Shown here one piece after another: positions 20,476 to 26,561 of a stretch of DNA of 26,561 nucleotides. The translations under genes and the position numbers were made by a program. The notes under the pieces are model-generated. The model was not told the origin of the DNA, did not search any database, and was given only the letters and a program-made list of their open reading frames with translations. Position 1 is the first letter of the stretch, and the number at the start of each line of letters is the position of its first letter. The DNA is from a virus, in IMG/VR virus record IMGVR_UViG_3300042287_000308, positions 1 through 26,561 of that record; one strand, written 5' to 3'.

Positions 20476-21360
20476 CTATTTCCCTTTCTCGTGGTGTAGG
20501 TATGGTGCGCCACCAGCTCTTGATCTCAGGCTGAGCAGATGCTCACCAAAGACTAGACCTCGCTTAGCCCCATCCATTGCGTTTATTACTCTAGCCTTTA
20601 GGTCTGTCATTTTTGCGTTAGCCTTCTCATACTCGTCAACCGAGTTTAGGTAGTGCATCCCTAAGTCATCAAGGTCAACCTCTGTGTCAACAATGCCAGG
20701 TGATAAGGCCCTAATCGTTTCTAGCGTTGAGTTGCTTCCATCCCAGTAAGGCATTTTCATGTCTAGGCAAGCTTGTCTGAATCTAACAGCAGCATCCCAA
20801 AGTGTCTGTGCCTCAAACTCATCCCACTCGATGTCAAACTCCATGTAGCTAGAACCTGCGAGCGCAACTAACTTAGCTTGCTTGATGCCAAAGACTCTCA
20901 TGTACCAAAGCACTTGAGCGCGGTAAGCCTGTGGCACACCACTCCAGTAGTCGCGTGAGAACTTGACCTCGATAATTCCAAGTTGACCATCCTCAGTTTG
21001 ATAAATGCCGTCAGGGTTTGACCTAGCCCAAGGGTGTTCTTTGTTTGCCCATGTTCCAGTTTCCCAAATAGTCAGCTCAGGGTGCTCGTCAGCAAACAAG
21101 TTCAAGATAGGTGACTCAAGAATTGTGCCGAGCTTCATGCTCATGTTAGGCGTTACCTCGTCAGGAATCTGACCGGTCTTTTTAGCCCACTTAGTAATTG
21201 CTGATTCCCAAGTGCTTAGTCCGGCGATTGCTCCGATGTCAGAGCCACCAACAACACCTGGTTCGTTTCTTAGATCGTGCCACTCTTGACTGCCGTTGGC
21301 AAAGTCGCCAAGTAGTACAGCATCGAGTAGTTCGGTGAATGGTAGTTTGTTTACTGGCAA
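20476..21360 (-). CDS. YqaJ/RecB-family exonuclease
   Basis: This is a 5'-3' exonuclease-like protein of about 294 residues. YqaJ motifs are SQEWHDLRN near the N-terminus, VGGSDIGAIAGLS, the catalytic Asp in ARSNPDGIY, IIEVKFS (E-x-K) and YRAQVLWYM (Q). It generates single strands for the annealing protein downstream. A GTG at 21391-21393 opens the frame earlier but lies within a perfect hairpin. The TTG at 21358-21360, six bases after GAGAGG, is preferred. The length with either start is near the family norm. Confidence 0.88.
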   Translation of the reverse strand: MPVNKLPFTELLDAVLLGDFANGSQEWHDLRNEPGVVGGSDIGAIAGLSTWESAITKWAKKTGQIPDEVTPNMSMKLGTILESPILNLFADEHPELTIWETGTWANKEHPWARSNPDGIYQTEDGQLGIIEVKFSRDYWSGVPQAYRAQVLWYMRVFGIKQAKLVALAGSSYMEFDIEWDEFEAQTLWDAAVRFRQACLDMKMPYWDGSNSTLETIRALSPGIVDTEVDLDDLGMHYLNSVDEYEKANAKMTDLKARVINAMDGAKRGLVFGEHLLSLRSRAGGAPYLHHEKGK

Positions 21361-21383
21361 GGTTTCCCTCTCTTTTCCTTGTC

Positions 21384-21418
21384 GCAAGGCCACGCTAACT
21401 CTCTCGGCGTGGCTTTGC
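21384..21418. repeat. Inverted repeat between the divergent exonuclease and whiB genes
   Basis: GCAAGGCCACGC (21384-21395) pairs with GCGTGGCTTTGC (21407-21418): 12 bp with one G-T pair and an 11-base loop. There is no T tract on either strand, so it is not a normal terminator. Lying between diverging genes, it may be an operator or an mRNA leader structure. Confidence 0.6.
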
Positions 21419-21450
21419 TATTGCGTATGGTTTCACTCTAGGGTGTACCT

Positions 21451-21726
21451 ATGACATTACGCCAGATTGAACGCAAATATATTGAGTTGCAAGAAGCAAT
21501 AAGAAACAATGATGGGGTCCAATGTGCCTCAGTCCCAGAGGTCTTTTTCCCAGAGGATGAGCATGACCTCGAGATTCGTAAGTCAATGGTCAAGGTAGCC
21601 AAAGAGGTCTGTAATGATTGCCCAGTCAGGCTAAGGTGCTTTGACTATGCCCTATCAGCAGGTATGCAGGGCATTTGGGGCGGCACTACCTATGAGGAAC
21701 GGGTAAAGCTTAGGGCTTCGAGCTAG
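21451..21726 (+). CDS. whiB: WhiB-family iron-sulfur transcriptional regulator
   Basis: This 91-residue protein has the four cysteines of the WhiB cluster (C25, C54, C57, C63; C-x2-C-x5-C for the last three), followed by GIWGGTT (residues 74-80) and a basic end (EERVKLRA). These bind a 4Fe-4S cluster and the sigma factor. AGGGTG lies six bases before the ATG. WhiB proteins occur only in Actinobacteria and their phages; the one of mycobacteriophage TM4 interferes with host WhiB2 and alters superinfection. The gene is transcribed opposite to its neighbours and ends tail-to-tail over the membrane protein gene by 17 bases. Confidence 0.95.
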   Translation: MTLRQIERKYIELQEAIRNNDGVQCASVPEVFFPEDEHDLEIRKSMVKVAKEVCNDCPVRLRCFDYALSAGMQGIWGGTTYEERVKLRASS

Positions 21727-21958
21727 GGCCTGACTTATCGGCAATCTTGCCAAAGCTCTTGTTTAGCTCGTCTGGGTCAATCTTGCCGTCTGCTAGGTAG
21801 GAACGAGATAGCTCTTGAGCCACATCAATCACACCGGCAAAGGCAGCCATAGCAACAGCCTGGATAACCTCAAGTCCAATAACAGCTCCACCGACAAAGA
21901 TACCGGTGACCTTCAAAATGATGACCGCTAGGGTCCTGCGAGCGATGTCTAACCACAT
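21710..21958 (-). CDS. Membrane protein of the lysis region (82 aa)
   Basis: This 82-residue protein begins MWLDIARRTLAVIILKVTGI. A long hydrophobic stretch covers residues about 9-45 (through FVGGAVIGLEVIQAVAMAAF) and is followed by a polar tail with DGKIDPDELNKSFGKI, which resembles an EF-hand-like acidic loop. AAAGGA is seven bases before the ATG. It is the last gene of the lysis operon. By recall, similar Gly/Ala-rich membrane proteins with a DGK-x3-E tail occur beside endolysins in other actinophages. It could be a holin or antiholin; this is inferred. Confidence 0.72.
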   Translation of the reverse strand: MWLDIARRTLAVIILKVTGIFVGGAVIGLEVIQAVAMAAFAGVIDVAQELSRSYLADGKIDPDELNKSFGKIADKSGPSSKP

Positions 21959-21961
21959 AAG

Positions 21962-22120
21962 CTAGTCCTTTCGTAAAGGGTAAGTTGCTGCCCAAATGAG
22001 AATTGTCACGATTATTGCCCAACCTACAAAGTCCTTGGCAGAGCCTTCAAGCACTACCCAAGCGATACCTAAGCCGAGAATGGTCCAAGACTGGTCGAGC
22101 TGGTCCTTTAGAAACTTCAA
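21962..22120 (-). CDS. Small holin-like membrane protein (52 aa, TTG start)
   Basis: A 52-codon frame starts at TTG (22118-22120), overlapping the TGA of the upstream gene (TTGA), with TAGGA four bases before. It ends at TAG two codons before the next gene. The sequence begins [18 protein letters not shown] and has two hydrophobic segments: 12-24 ([13 protein letters not shown]) and 32-46 ([15 protein letters not shown]), then PLRKD. Size, two segments, charged tail and place next to an endolysin are typical of class II holins, but sequence alone does not prove it. Confidence 0.65.
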   Translation of the reverse strand: MKFLKDQLDQSWTILGLGIAWVVLEGSAKDFVGWAIIVTILIWAATYPLRKD

Positions 22121-22944
22121 AACTTCCTACCTGCCAATGCAACTTGGGTAACAATCACAGAGGCAACGATCACTTGTTGCGACTGCTCTCGCACCTCTGG
22201 ACTTAAATCAGAGCCGATTGAGCGTAGGTTCTCTCCAAGTTTAGCAAGCTGTTCTAACGCTAGTTGAGGCAGGGCTGCTATGTTTTCTATCAAACTTTGC
22301 TCGACTTCAGGCTCTAAAACGGGCGTAGGCGTGTTTTCAGGCGTTGGGGTAGGTGATGGGCTTATTTCAGGCTCAATCGGCTCTACGGGGCTTACAGGGC
22401 TGATTACAGTAGGTTCTGGCTCTGGCGTGGGTTCAACTGGTGAAGCAGGGGCAGGTTCAGGCTGAGGTTCAACAGTAGGTTCAGGGCTGGGTTCAATCGT
22501 AGGCTCAGGCGTTGGCTCAGGGCTAGGTTCGATTGTTGGCTCAGGGCTTGGCTCAATCACTTCCGGTTCTTGCGTAACTTCTGGAGTAGGGCTACCAGAT
22601 GGTACAGGCTCAGGCTCGGTATCAGGAATAAAACCAGGATGGTAAAGCAAAGCAGAATCCAGCTCACCGCCGTCAAAAGATACCACGCTAACAAAAGTGG
22701 TGAACTCACCAGCAAAGCCACCCTCGCAAAAGTGCTGGGGAATGTTGCCCTTATCCAAGAAGTAGTCGTTTTCATTGTTCCATCCAATTCCGTAGGTCTG
22801 TTGATTTCCGTTTGAGTCTTGGCAAATTACAGTTGCTGAAGCTTGTGCGGCATAGGCAGGTAAAGGTTGCCAGACCATAAAGAAAACAAAAAAGCCCACA
22901 GAGATTATCCGTAGGCTTTTTGAAGTTTGTAATTGTTTGAGCAA
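22117..22944 (-). CDS. Secreted Pro/Glu-repeat protein of the lysis region
   Basis: This 275-residue protein starts at TTG (22942-22944). A signal peptide (basic residues to about 12, hydrophobic 13-25) ends at AYAAQA near residue 32. A small extracellular domain (about 35-105) contains two Cys (C41, C73) that may form a disulfide. Residues 108-215 are a spacer of P-E-P, S-P-E-P and T-I-E-P repeats. The C-terminus has a helix and a hydrophobic segment (about 257-271, [15 protein letters not shown]) that could be a membrane anchor. It could span the cell wall. A role in lysis or superinfection exclusion is inferred from position. The first 22 codons also encode a terminator hairpin. Confidence 0.72.
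   Translation of the reverse strand: MLKQLQTSKSLRIISVGFFVFFMVWQPLPAYAAQASATVICQDSNGNQQTYGIGWNNENDYFLDKGNIPQHFCEGGFAGEFTTFVSVVSFDGGELDSALLYHPGFIPDTEPEPVPSGSPTPEVTQEPEVIEPSPEPTIEPSPEPTPEPTIEPSPEPTVEPQPEPAPASPVEPTPEPEPTVISPVSPVEPIEPEISPSPTPTPENTPTPVLEPEVEQSLIENIAALPQLALEQLAKLGENLRSIGSDLSPEVREQSQQVIVASVIVTQVALAGRKF
22882..22921 (-). terminator. Rho-independent terminator inside the signal-peptide codons of the next gene
   Basis: Stem 22889-22902 (AAAAAGCCCACAGA) pairs with 22908-22921 (TCCGTAGGCTTTTT): 14 bp with two G-T pairs, a 5-base loop and A/T ends. On the minus strand it is followed by TTTTTTGTTTTC. It starts about 25 bases after the endolysin stop but lies within codons 8-22 of the secreted protein gene; the U tract encodes Phe and Val residues of the signal peptide. 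Confidence 0.8.
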
Positions 22945-22945
22945 G

Positions 22946-23623
22946 CTATCCGAGTTTTGACCAAGTTAGAGGGCCGACAATTCCGTCTGCTAGTAGTCCA
23001 TGCTTCTTTTGGAAAGCGACAACAGCAGCGTGAGTCATTGGACCGAATGGACCAGGTGGGTTTACACCTAGTTTGTTTTGTAGGTAAAGAACATCTGGGC
23101 CTGCTGGTGCGCCTCGTCTAAGCATCTTGCCTGGGTATGGTCTTGAACCATTAGCCGGTGCAACACTTGGCTTGGCAGGTGCGACAGGTGCAGCAGTAGG
23201 TGCGCCTCTAAATGCTTCATAGTCAATGTTTCCAGCACCCATAGTTGGCTTGCCACCGACTCGGAAAGATAGGTGAAGGTGAGCGCCGTAGCCGTTCTCT
23301 TTACCTAGACCTGAGCCACCGACAAGTCCGATTACCTGACCCTGCTTTACTTCCTGACCAGCAACAACATCGATGCGTGATAGGTGTAGGTAGTCTGCAT
23401 TGTGACCTGATGGGAAGCTCTGGAAAATCATGCGACCGCCAGCACCAGCAAAGGTTGGGACAATGCCAGTTATTGTGCCGTCTGCGATTGCCTTGATAGG
23501 TGTTCCAGTTGGGACTGCGTAGTCTGTGCCAGGGTTCCTTGAAGGGCTTACTTTTCTGTTGCGATGTCCGTCAAAGCTGTCAGAGATGCTTCCGCCGTCT
23601 ACCGGTCTAATCCATGCTGTCAT
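22946..23623 (-). CDS. Endolysin: M23 peptidase plus peptidoglycan-binding domain
   Basis: This 225-residue enzyme should cleave host peptidoglycan peptides. Residues 1-135 are M23/lysostaphin-like: [13 protein letters not shown] (30-42, D34), ADYLHLS (H80) and GAHLHLSF (H115, H117). The usual first zinc ligand, a His four residues before the Asp, is Asn30 here. A Pro/Ala linker (141-162) leads to a PG_binding_1 domain (about 167-222) with LYLQNKLGV and [10 protein letters not shown]. No signal peptide is present, so it depends on a holin. AGGACAATA precedes the ATG, which overlaps the holin stop by one base (TAATG). Confidence 0.9.
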   Translation of the reverse strand: MTAWIRPVDGGSISDSFDGHRNRKVSPSRNPGTDYAVPTGTPIKAIADGTITGIVPTFAGAGGRMIFQSFPSGHNADYLHLSRIDVVAGQEVKQGQVIGLVGGSGLGKENGYGAHLHLSFRVGGKPTMGAGNIDYEAFRGAPTAAPVAPAKPSVAPANGSRPYPGKMLRRGAPAGPDVLYLQNKLGVNPPGPFGPMTHAAVVAFQKKHGLLADGIVGPLTWSKLG

Positions 23624-23868
23624 TATTGTCCTATCGTTGCGGCTATCAAGCCAATGATTGCTATTGCTGATCCTGTTAGCCCTGTGTAGGCAACGCGCTC
23701 AATCCAAGCAAGCCTGGCAAGCGTTAGTTCTACTTCTCTAAGGCGTTCCGGCACATCGTCAAGGTGATCTAGTTTCTGTAAAACCTTGACCAGAATCTCG
23801 CCATGCTCTAGTTGCTTCTTGTAAATGTCAGCCTGAGTGATGCGTACTGAAGTTGTTTCCTCGGCCAT
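23623..23868 (-). CDS. XhlA-like holin / hemolysin-type membrane protein
   Basis: This 81-residue protein begins MAEETTSVRITQADIYKKQL. A coiled coil over residues about 15-53 (ILVKVLQKLDHLDD, ERLREVELTLARLAWIERV) is followed by a single C-terminal membrane segment (56-80, AYTGLTGSAIAIIGLIAATIG). This is the architecture of XhlA/BhlA-type lysis proteins. It sits immediately before the endolysin and overlaps it by one base. It probably acts with the other small membrane proteins of the cassette in releasing the endolysin. Confidence 0.8.
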   Translation of the reverse strand: MAEETTSVRITQADIYKKQLEHGEILVKVLQKLDHLDDVPERLREVELTLARLAWIERVAYTGLTGSAIAIIGLIAATIGQ

Positions 23869-23870
23869 TA

Positions 23871-24197
23871 CTATTCGATTTCAGGAGCTACCCAAAGGCA
23901 GGTTTCTTCATCGAGTACCCAAGACTCATCTGGCTTTGGTGGGATGAAAGCATCACGCCCAGCATCGTAGGTATAACCAAGACCAGCGTAGTTCTTACGG
24001 AAAGCCTTAGACTGGTCTGCTGCTGGCTCGTTGGTTGCAGGGTCATAGTAAACGCCAGCCCTAGTGTTGAAAGATGTTTGCTTGTAGGTGTCACCTGTGC
24101 GCTCCGACAGTTCTGCCTCTTTGCCGTCATCTTCCTGTCTGCCGACAGTGACAAAGATTACGATGTTGTTTTCATCGAGTTTTGCAAAATGACTCAT
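23871..24197 (-). CDS. Tail fibre-associated conserved protein (108 aa)
   Basis: This 108-residue protein starts MSHFAKLDENNIVIFVTVG. It contains KQTSFNTRAGVYYDP, FRKNYAGLGYTYDAGRDAFI and a C-terminal SWVLDEETCLWVAPEI. The KNYAG-x-GYTYD...F-x-x-P-KP...SW-x-LDE pattern is widespread in marine and freshwater phages (by recall, also in cyanophages), in proteins lying next to tail-fibre genes. It overlaps the glycine-rich fibre gene by four bases. The function is unproven; fibre assembly or virion attachment is inferred from context. Confidence 0.8.
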   Translation of the reverse strand: MSHFAKLDENNIVIFVTVGRQEDDGKEAELSERTGDTYKQTSFNTRAGVYYDPATNEPAADQSKAFRKNYAGLGYTYDAGRDAFIPPKPDESWVLDEETCLWVAPEIE

Positions 24198-25252
24198 GAG
24201 AAAGTTACCGTTTCGCTCGTAGTTGATGTGGCTGTTACAACATAAACTTTTTTACCGCTAATAGTGCTGTTTGTTTGTGTTACCCCACCCGAAAAGCTAA
24301 CAGTAGTCGAAGTAGGGACTGTAAAGATAATAATACCAGAGCCGCCATTACCAGCACTAGCGTTAAACTCCGTGCCACCGCCACCGCCCCCTGTGTTAAC
24401 AGTGCCGTTTCCACCGTTATTGGTGTCAATAGCGCCATTTCCACCGCCACCAGTTCCACCTGTTCCGCCAGCGACTGCTGAGCCACCACCGCCACCACCA
24501 CCGCCTCTAGTAACAGAAGAACCAGTAATCGATGAAGCTAAGCCATTGCCGCCATTACTTCCACTTCCATTGCCAGCTGTTACTGGTGAGCCTGTTGAAC
24601 CTGCCCCACCACCACCAGCTCCACCACCGAAAGAAGCGTTTCCAGCACCACCATTAGTTCCTTGTAATAATGTGCCAAGTCCACCTGCAGTTCGGTCACG
24701 GAATCCACCACCACCAGAACCACCGCTAGATACATTCGCGTTAGTGCTTTGACCACCACCGCCACCGGTACAAGCAATTTGTGTAAGGAGTGAGGGAGAA
24801 CCTTGAGAACCACCATTGTTATTGCTTGTAGCACCAGCGCCACCAGCTCCAACGATAATTGCAAATGTGCCATTAACAATACTTGTGGGGAACTCAGCAG
24901 TAACAGAACCACCGCTTAGCTCACCCTGAACATTGTTGCGATAACCACCAGCTCCACCACCACCAGCAGCAGCACCAGAGGAGAAAACACCGCCACCACC
25001 ACCGCCACCGATTACTAAGTATTCCAAAGTTGGGGCAGCAGGAGCTAAAGAAGCGTAAGCTGTGCCGTTCCAAAACTCGAAGGTGTCGGTATCAGCTAGG
25101 TAAGTAACCATTCCCTCTGTTGCTGTGGCAGTGCTGATAGCAGAGGCCCTAGCTGCTGTGCCAGCAAAGGTCATAACAGCCTGGTCCATCAAGTAGGTGT
25201 TAACATCCGCTGCCGCTAAAACTTCTCCAGCAGTAAATACTTTTCTTGGCAT
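24194..25252 (-). CDS. Glycine-rich tail fibre / receptor-binding protein
   Basis: This 352-residue protein has a 70-residue N-terminal module, MPRKVFTAGEVLAAADVN through YLADTDTFEFWNGTAYASL, probably the virion-anchoring part. After a short linker, residues about 80-300 are a poly-glycine region (VIGGGGGGG, GGGGAGGYRNN, IVGAGGAGAT and similar). Such regions form polyglycine-II sandwiches in phage adhesins. The last 45 residues are Ser/Thr-rich beta (ISGKKVYVVTATST). It is a likely host-binding fibre. The N-terminal module is duplicated as a separate gene immediately upstream. AAGGA precedes the ATG. Confidence 0.85.
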   Translation of the reverse strand: MPRKVFTAGEVLAAADVNTYLMDQAVMTFAGTAARASAISTATATEGMVTYLADTDTFEFWNGTAYASLAPAAPTLEYLVIGGGGGGGVFSSGAAAGGGGAGGYRNNVQGELSGGSVTAEFPTSIVNGTFAIIVGAGGAGATSNNNGGSQGSPSLLTQIACTGGGGGQSTNANVSSGGSGGGGFRDRTAGGLGTLLQGTNGGAGNASFGGGAGGGGAGSTGSPVTAGNGSGSNGGNGLASSITGSSVTRGGGGGGGGSAVAGGTGGTGGGGNGAIDTNNGGNGTVNTGGGGGGTEFNASAGNGGSGIIIFTVPTSTTVSFSGGVTQTNSTISGKKVYVVTATSTTSETVTFS

Positions 25253-25285
25253 TGTTTTCCTTAGTCGTTATCTAGTTCAAAGTTT

Positions 25286-25489
25286 TTATAGTGGTAGAAA
25301 GCTAGTGCCGTTGTAAAACTCAAAAGTATTCGTATCAGCTAGGTAAGTCAGCATACCCTCAGTAGGCGTAGGAATGGCAGAACCTCTAGCAGCCGTTCCA
25401 GCAAAGGTCATAACCATCTGATTCATCAGAAACGAGTTTACATCCGAGGCTGCAAGAACCTCGCCAGCGGTAAATACTTTTCTAGGCAT
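25286..25489 (-). CDS. Stand-alone copy of the tail-fibre N-terminal module (67 aa)
   Basis: This 67-residue protein is a near copy of the first 69 residues of the following fibre. The first 14 residues (MPRKVFTAGEVLAA) are identical, VMTFAGTAAR is shared, and about three quarters of positions match. It stops where the fibre continues into its linker, right after NGTSFLPL. The ribosome-binding context (TTGTTTTCCTT on the plus strand) is also duplicated. It could be the anchor left after loss of an earlier adhesin tip, or a real small baseplate part. Substitutions are mostly conservative, which suggests it is still under selection. Confidence 0.8.
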   Translation of the reverse strand: MPRKVFTAGEVLAASDVNSFLMNQMVMTFAGTAARGSAIPTPTEGMLTYLADTNTFEFYNGTSFLPL

Positions 25490-25524
25490 TGTTTTCCTTG
25501 TTTGTCTTAGTCAAAGTTTAGCAG

Positions 25525-26561
25525 TTAGAAGCTTAGGCGGTCATCATCAAGTATGCCGAATAGGGCATCATCGAGAATAAACAAGGTAAAGTCCAATCTT
25601 TCAAGCGACAGGTTGACACGCTTCTCATTGTTAGACCAATCATGGCTAACCCCGATGACCCTGCAATACTGCTCAATGACCGGTGGGATAGCTGAAGGTG
25701 TGAATCTAACATTTACAATGTCGCCAATCTCTAGGTCAAGAACCTTATTCTGCTGGGCCTCGGAAAGCACATCCAAGATAACTGACAAGCTTTGGAATCG
25801 GTATTGTGGCTCTTTGAACCTAGCCAACAAGAAGTCAGCCAGATATTGAAGGTCATCAGCCGAATCATTTAGAAGCCCTGTCGCGCTGTAAGACCTTGGG
25901 CCATAAGTTCCCTGTGACTCAGTATCCTCGGCAAGCACCTCGTCAGGCACTACCTTGTTATTGCTTAGAACTATGCGGTTGTATAACTGCTCCGATCCAT
26001 AGACAACCTCAAGGTCAGCAAAAGGGATAACTGTAAATCCTGGAACTGAAGCCTCATCGGTAAAGGACACATCAATAACACCAGGGGCCGAGTTTCTTTC
26101 TTTGAATACAAACTTGCCATCCTTAGAGATAAAGACATCACCTGCCTCGCTAGTAGCAACTAACTGAAGGTAGGCAACTGTCTGTGTTCCCTCGGTGATA
26201 GCGATGTTACTTAGCAAGCTATCGCCGGTGTCAATGCTCCGTCTGTCGCTAGGCCAATTCACCTCTGGCAGGTCAAGGATTCGTGTAACCCTAGCGCCTG
26301 ATAGCTCGGCAGCAGGTGTGACTGCTGGCAAGTTGTTGATGGTCAGGTTACTTAGTGCATCTGAGCTCTGGATGCTGACCACAGACCTGTTGCTTGGTTG
26401 GTAGATAATGTCAAGGTCATCAATAAAGCCATAGATAACTGGGTAGCCATTACAGCTAACTCTTACTTCTCGACCAGGAATAAGCTGACCAAAATAAAAG
26501 CCAGCCTCATAAAGTGGGTCAAATAATCTGTCGGAGTTATCAAGCTGTATGTCAATAGTTC
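25525..26561 (-). CDS. Minor tail / baseplate protein (5' end beyond window)
   Basis: The frame is open to the right edge, so at least 345 residues are present and the N-terminus is missing. The visible start (near the edge) reads DIQLDNSDRLFDPLYEAGFY, then GQLIPGREVRVS and YGFIDDLDI. This is the L-D-N-S-x-R-x-F-DP pattern of minor tail proteins with a baseplate-hub-like fold. The later part has repeated beta strands and ends GILDDDRLSF. A GTG at 26380-26382 could look like a start, but the conserved upstream sequence shows it is internal. It precedes the fibre genes, as expected for baseplate genes. Confidence 0.8.
   Translation of the reverse strand, partial: TIDIQLDNSDRLFDPLYEAGFYFGQLIPGREVRVSCNGYPVIYGFIDDLDIIYQPSNRSVVSIQSSDALSNLTINNLPAVTPAAELSGARVTRILDLPEVNWPSDRRSIDTGDSLLSNIAITEGTQTVAYLQLVATSEAGDVFISKDGKFVFKERNSAPGVIDVSFTDEASVPGFTVIPFADLEVVYGSEQLYNRIVLSNNKVVPDEVLAEDTESQGTYGPRSYSATGLLNDSADDLQYLADFLLARFKEPQYRFQSLSVILDVLSEAQQNKVLDLEIGDIVNVRFTPSAIPPVIEQYCRVIGVSHDWSNNEKRVNLSLERLDFTLFILDDALFGILDDDRLSF

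Noticed and set aside
22300-22620. Repeated GGCTCAGG/GGTTC units as a possible iteron array
   Set aside because: They are codon-level repeats of the Pro/Glu spacer of the secreted protein, irregular in spacing.
24264-24752. Plus-strand frame rich in proline
   Set aside because: It is the complement of the glycine-rich fibre codons (GGN read as CCN) and has no ribosome binding site.

Overview
This window is part of the genome of a tailed, HK97-type siphovirus-like phage, or of a contig assembled from one. It carries a small and large terminase, a portal, a capsid maturation protease, an HK97-fold capsid protein, a baseplate/tail gene, a lysis cassette and a replication/recombination module. 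The best host clue is a WhiB-family gene (21451-21726), a family confined to Actinobacteria and their phages. The base composition looks moderate (about half GC by eye) and the start codons are a mixture of ATG, GTG and TTG. Together these suggest a low- to mid-GC aquatic actinobacterium rather than a high-GC soil host; this is inference. No integrase, excisionase or tRNA gene was seen, so lifestyle cannot be decided.

Almost everything is on the minus strand, so the transcriptional order runs from the right edge to the left. (1) 26561-23871: a tail gene cut by the right edge, a short duplicated tail-fibre N-terminal module, a glycine-rich tail fibre and a small fibre-associated protein. (2) 23868-21710: a lysis cassette with an XhlA-like holin, an M23 plus peptidoglycan-binding endolysin, a secreted Pro/Glu-repeat protein and two small membrane proteins. 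(3) 21726-21451: whiB on the plus strand. (4) 21393-15503: a YqaJ/RecB-like exonuclease, a putative annealing protein, HNH and zinc proteins, a winged-helix initiator, a DnaB helicase, an OB-fold ssDNA-binding protein and RusA. (5) 15387-13106: a run of tightly packed, mostly unknown small genes, including a DUF1599/Nmad1-like protein and an HTH protein. (6) 13116-8892: a metallophosphoesterase, a two-frame cytosine methyltransferase, a zinc ribbon, an HNH protein and a ParB-methyltransferase fusion. (7) 8889-1975: terminases, portal, protease and major capsid protein. (8) 1941-1: an HNH gene on the plus strand, a glycosyltransferase and the first codons of a second, possibly glycosyltransferase, gene.

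Most genes overlap by 1-8 bases (ATGA, GTGA, TAATG and TTGA junctions), which implies long polycistronic, translationally coupled messages. The recognisable breaks are tandem minus-strand terminators around the capsid gene and the HNH insertion, a terminator lying inside the signal-peptide codons after the endolysin, a noncoding hairpin region next to the replication initiator, and a TTGACA promoter upstream of the small-gene run.

Several real genes are shorter than 60 codons: 3275-3451, 6785-6916, 10520-10693, 13541-13663, 14898-15062, 15059-15217, 15217-15387, 15882-16049 and 21962-22120. The most unusual features are the methyltransferase locus, where two frames both look constrained over about 200 bases, and the endolysin terminator embedded in the next coding sequence.
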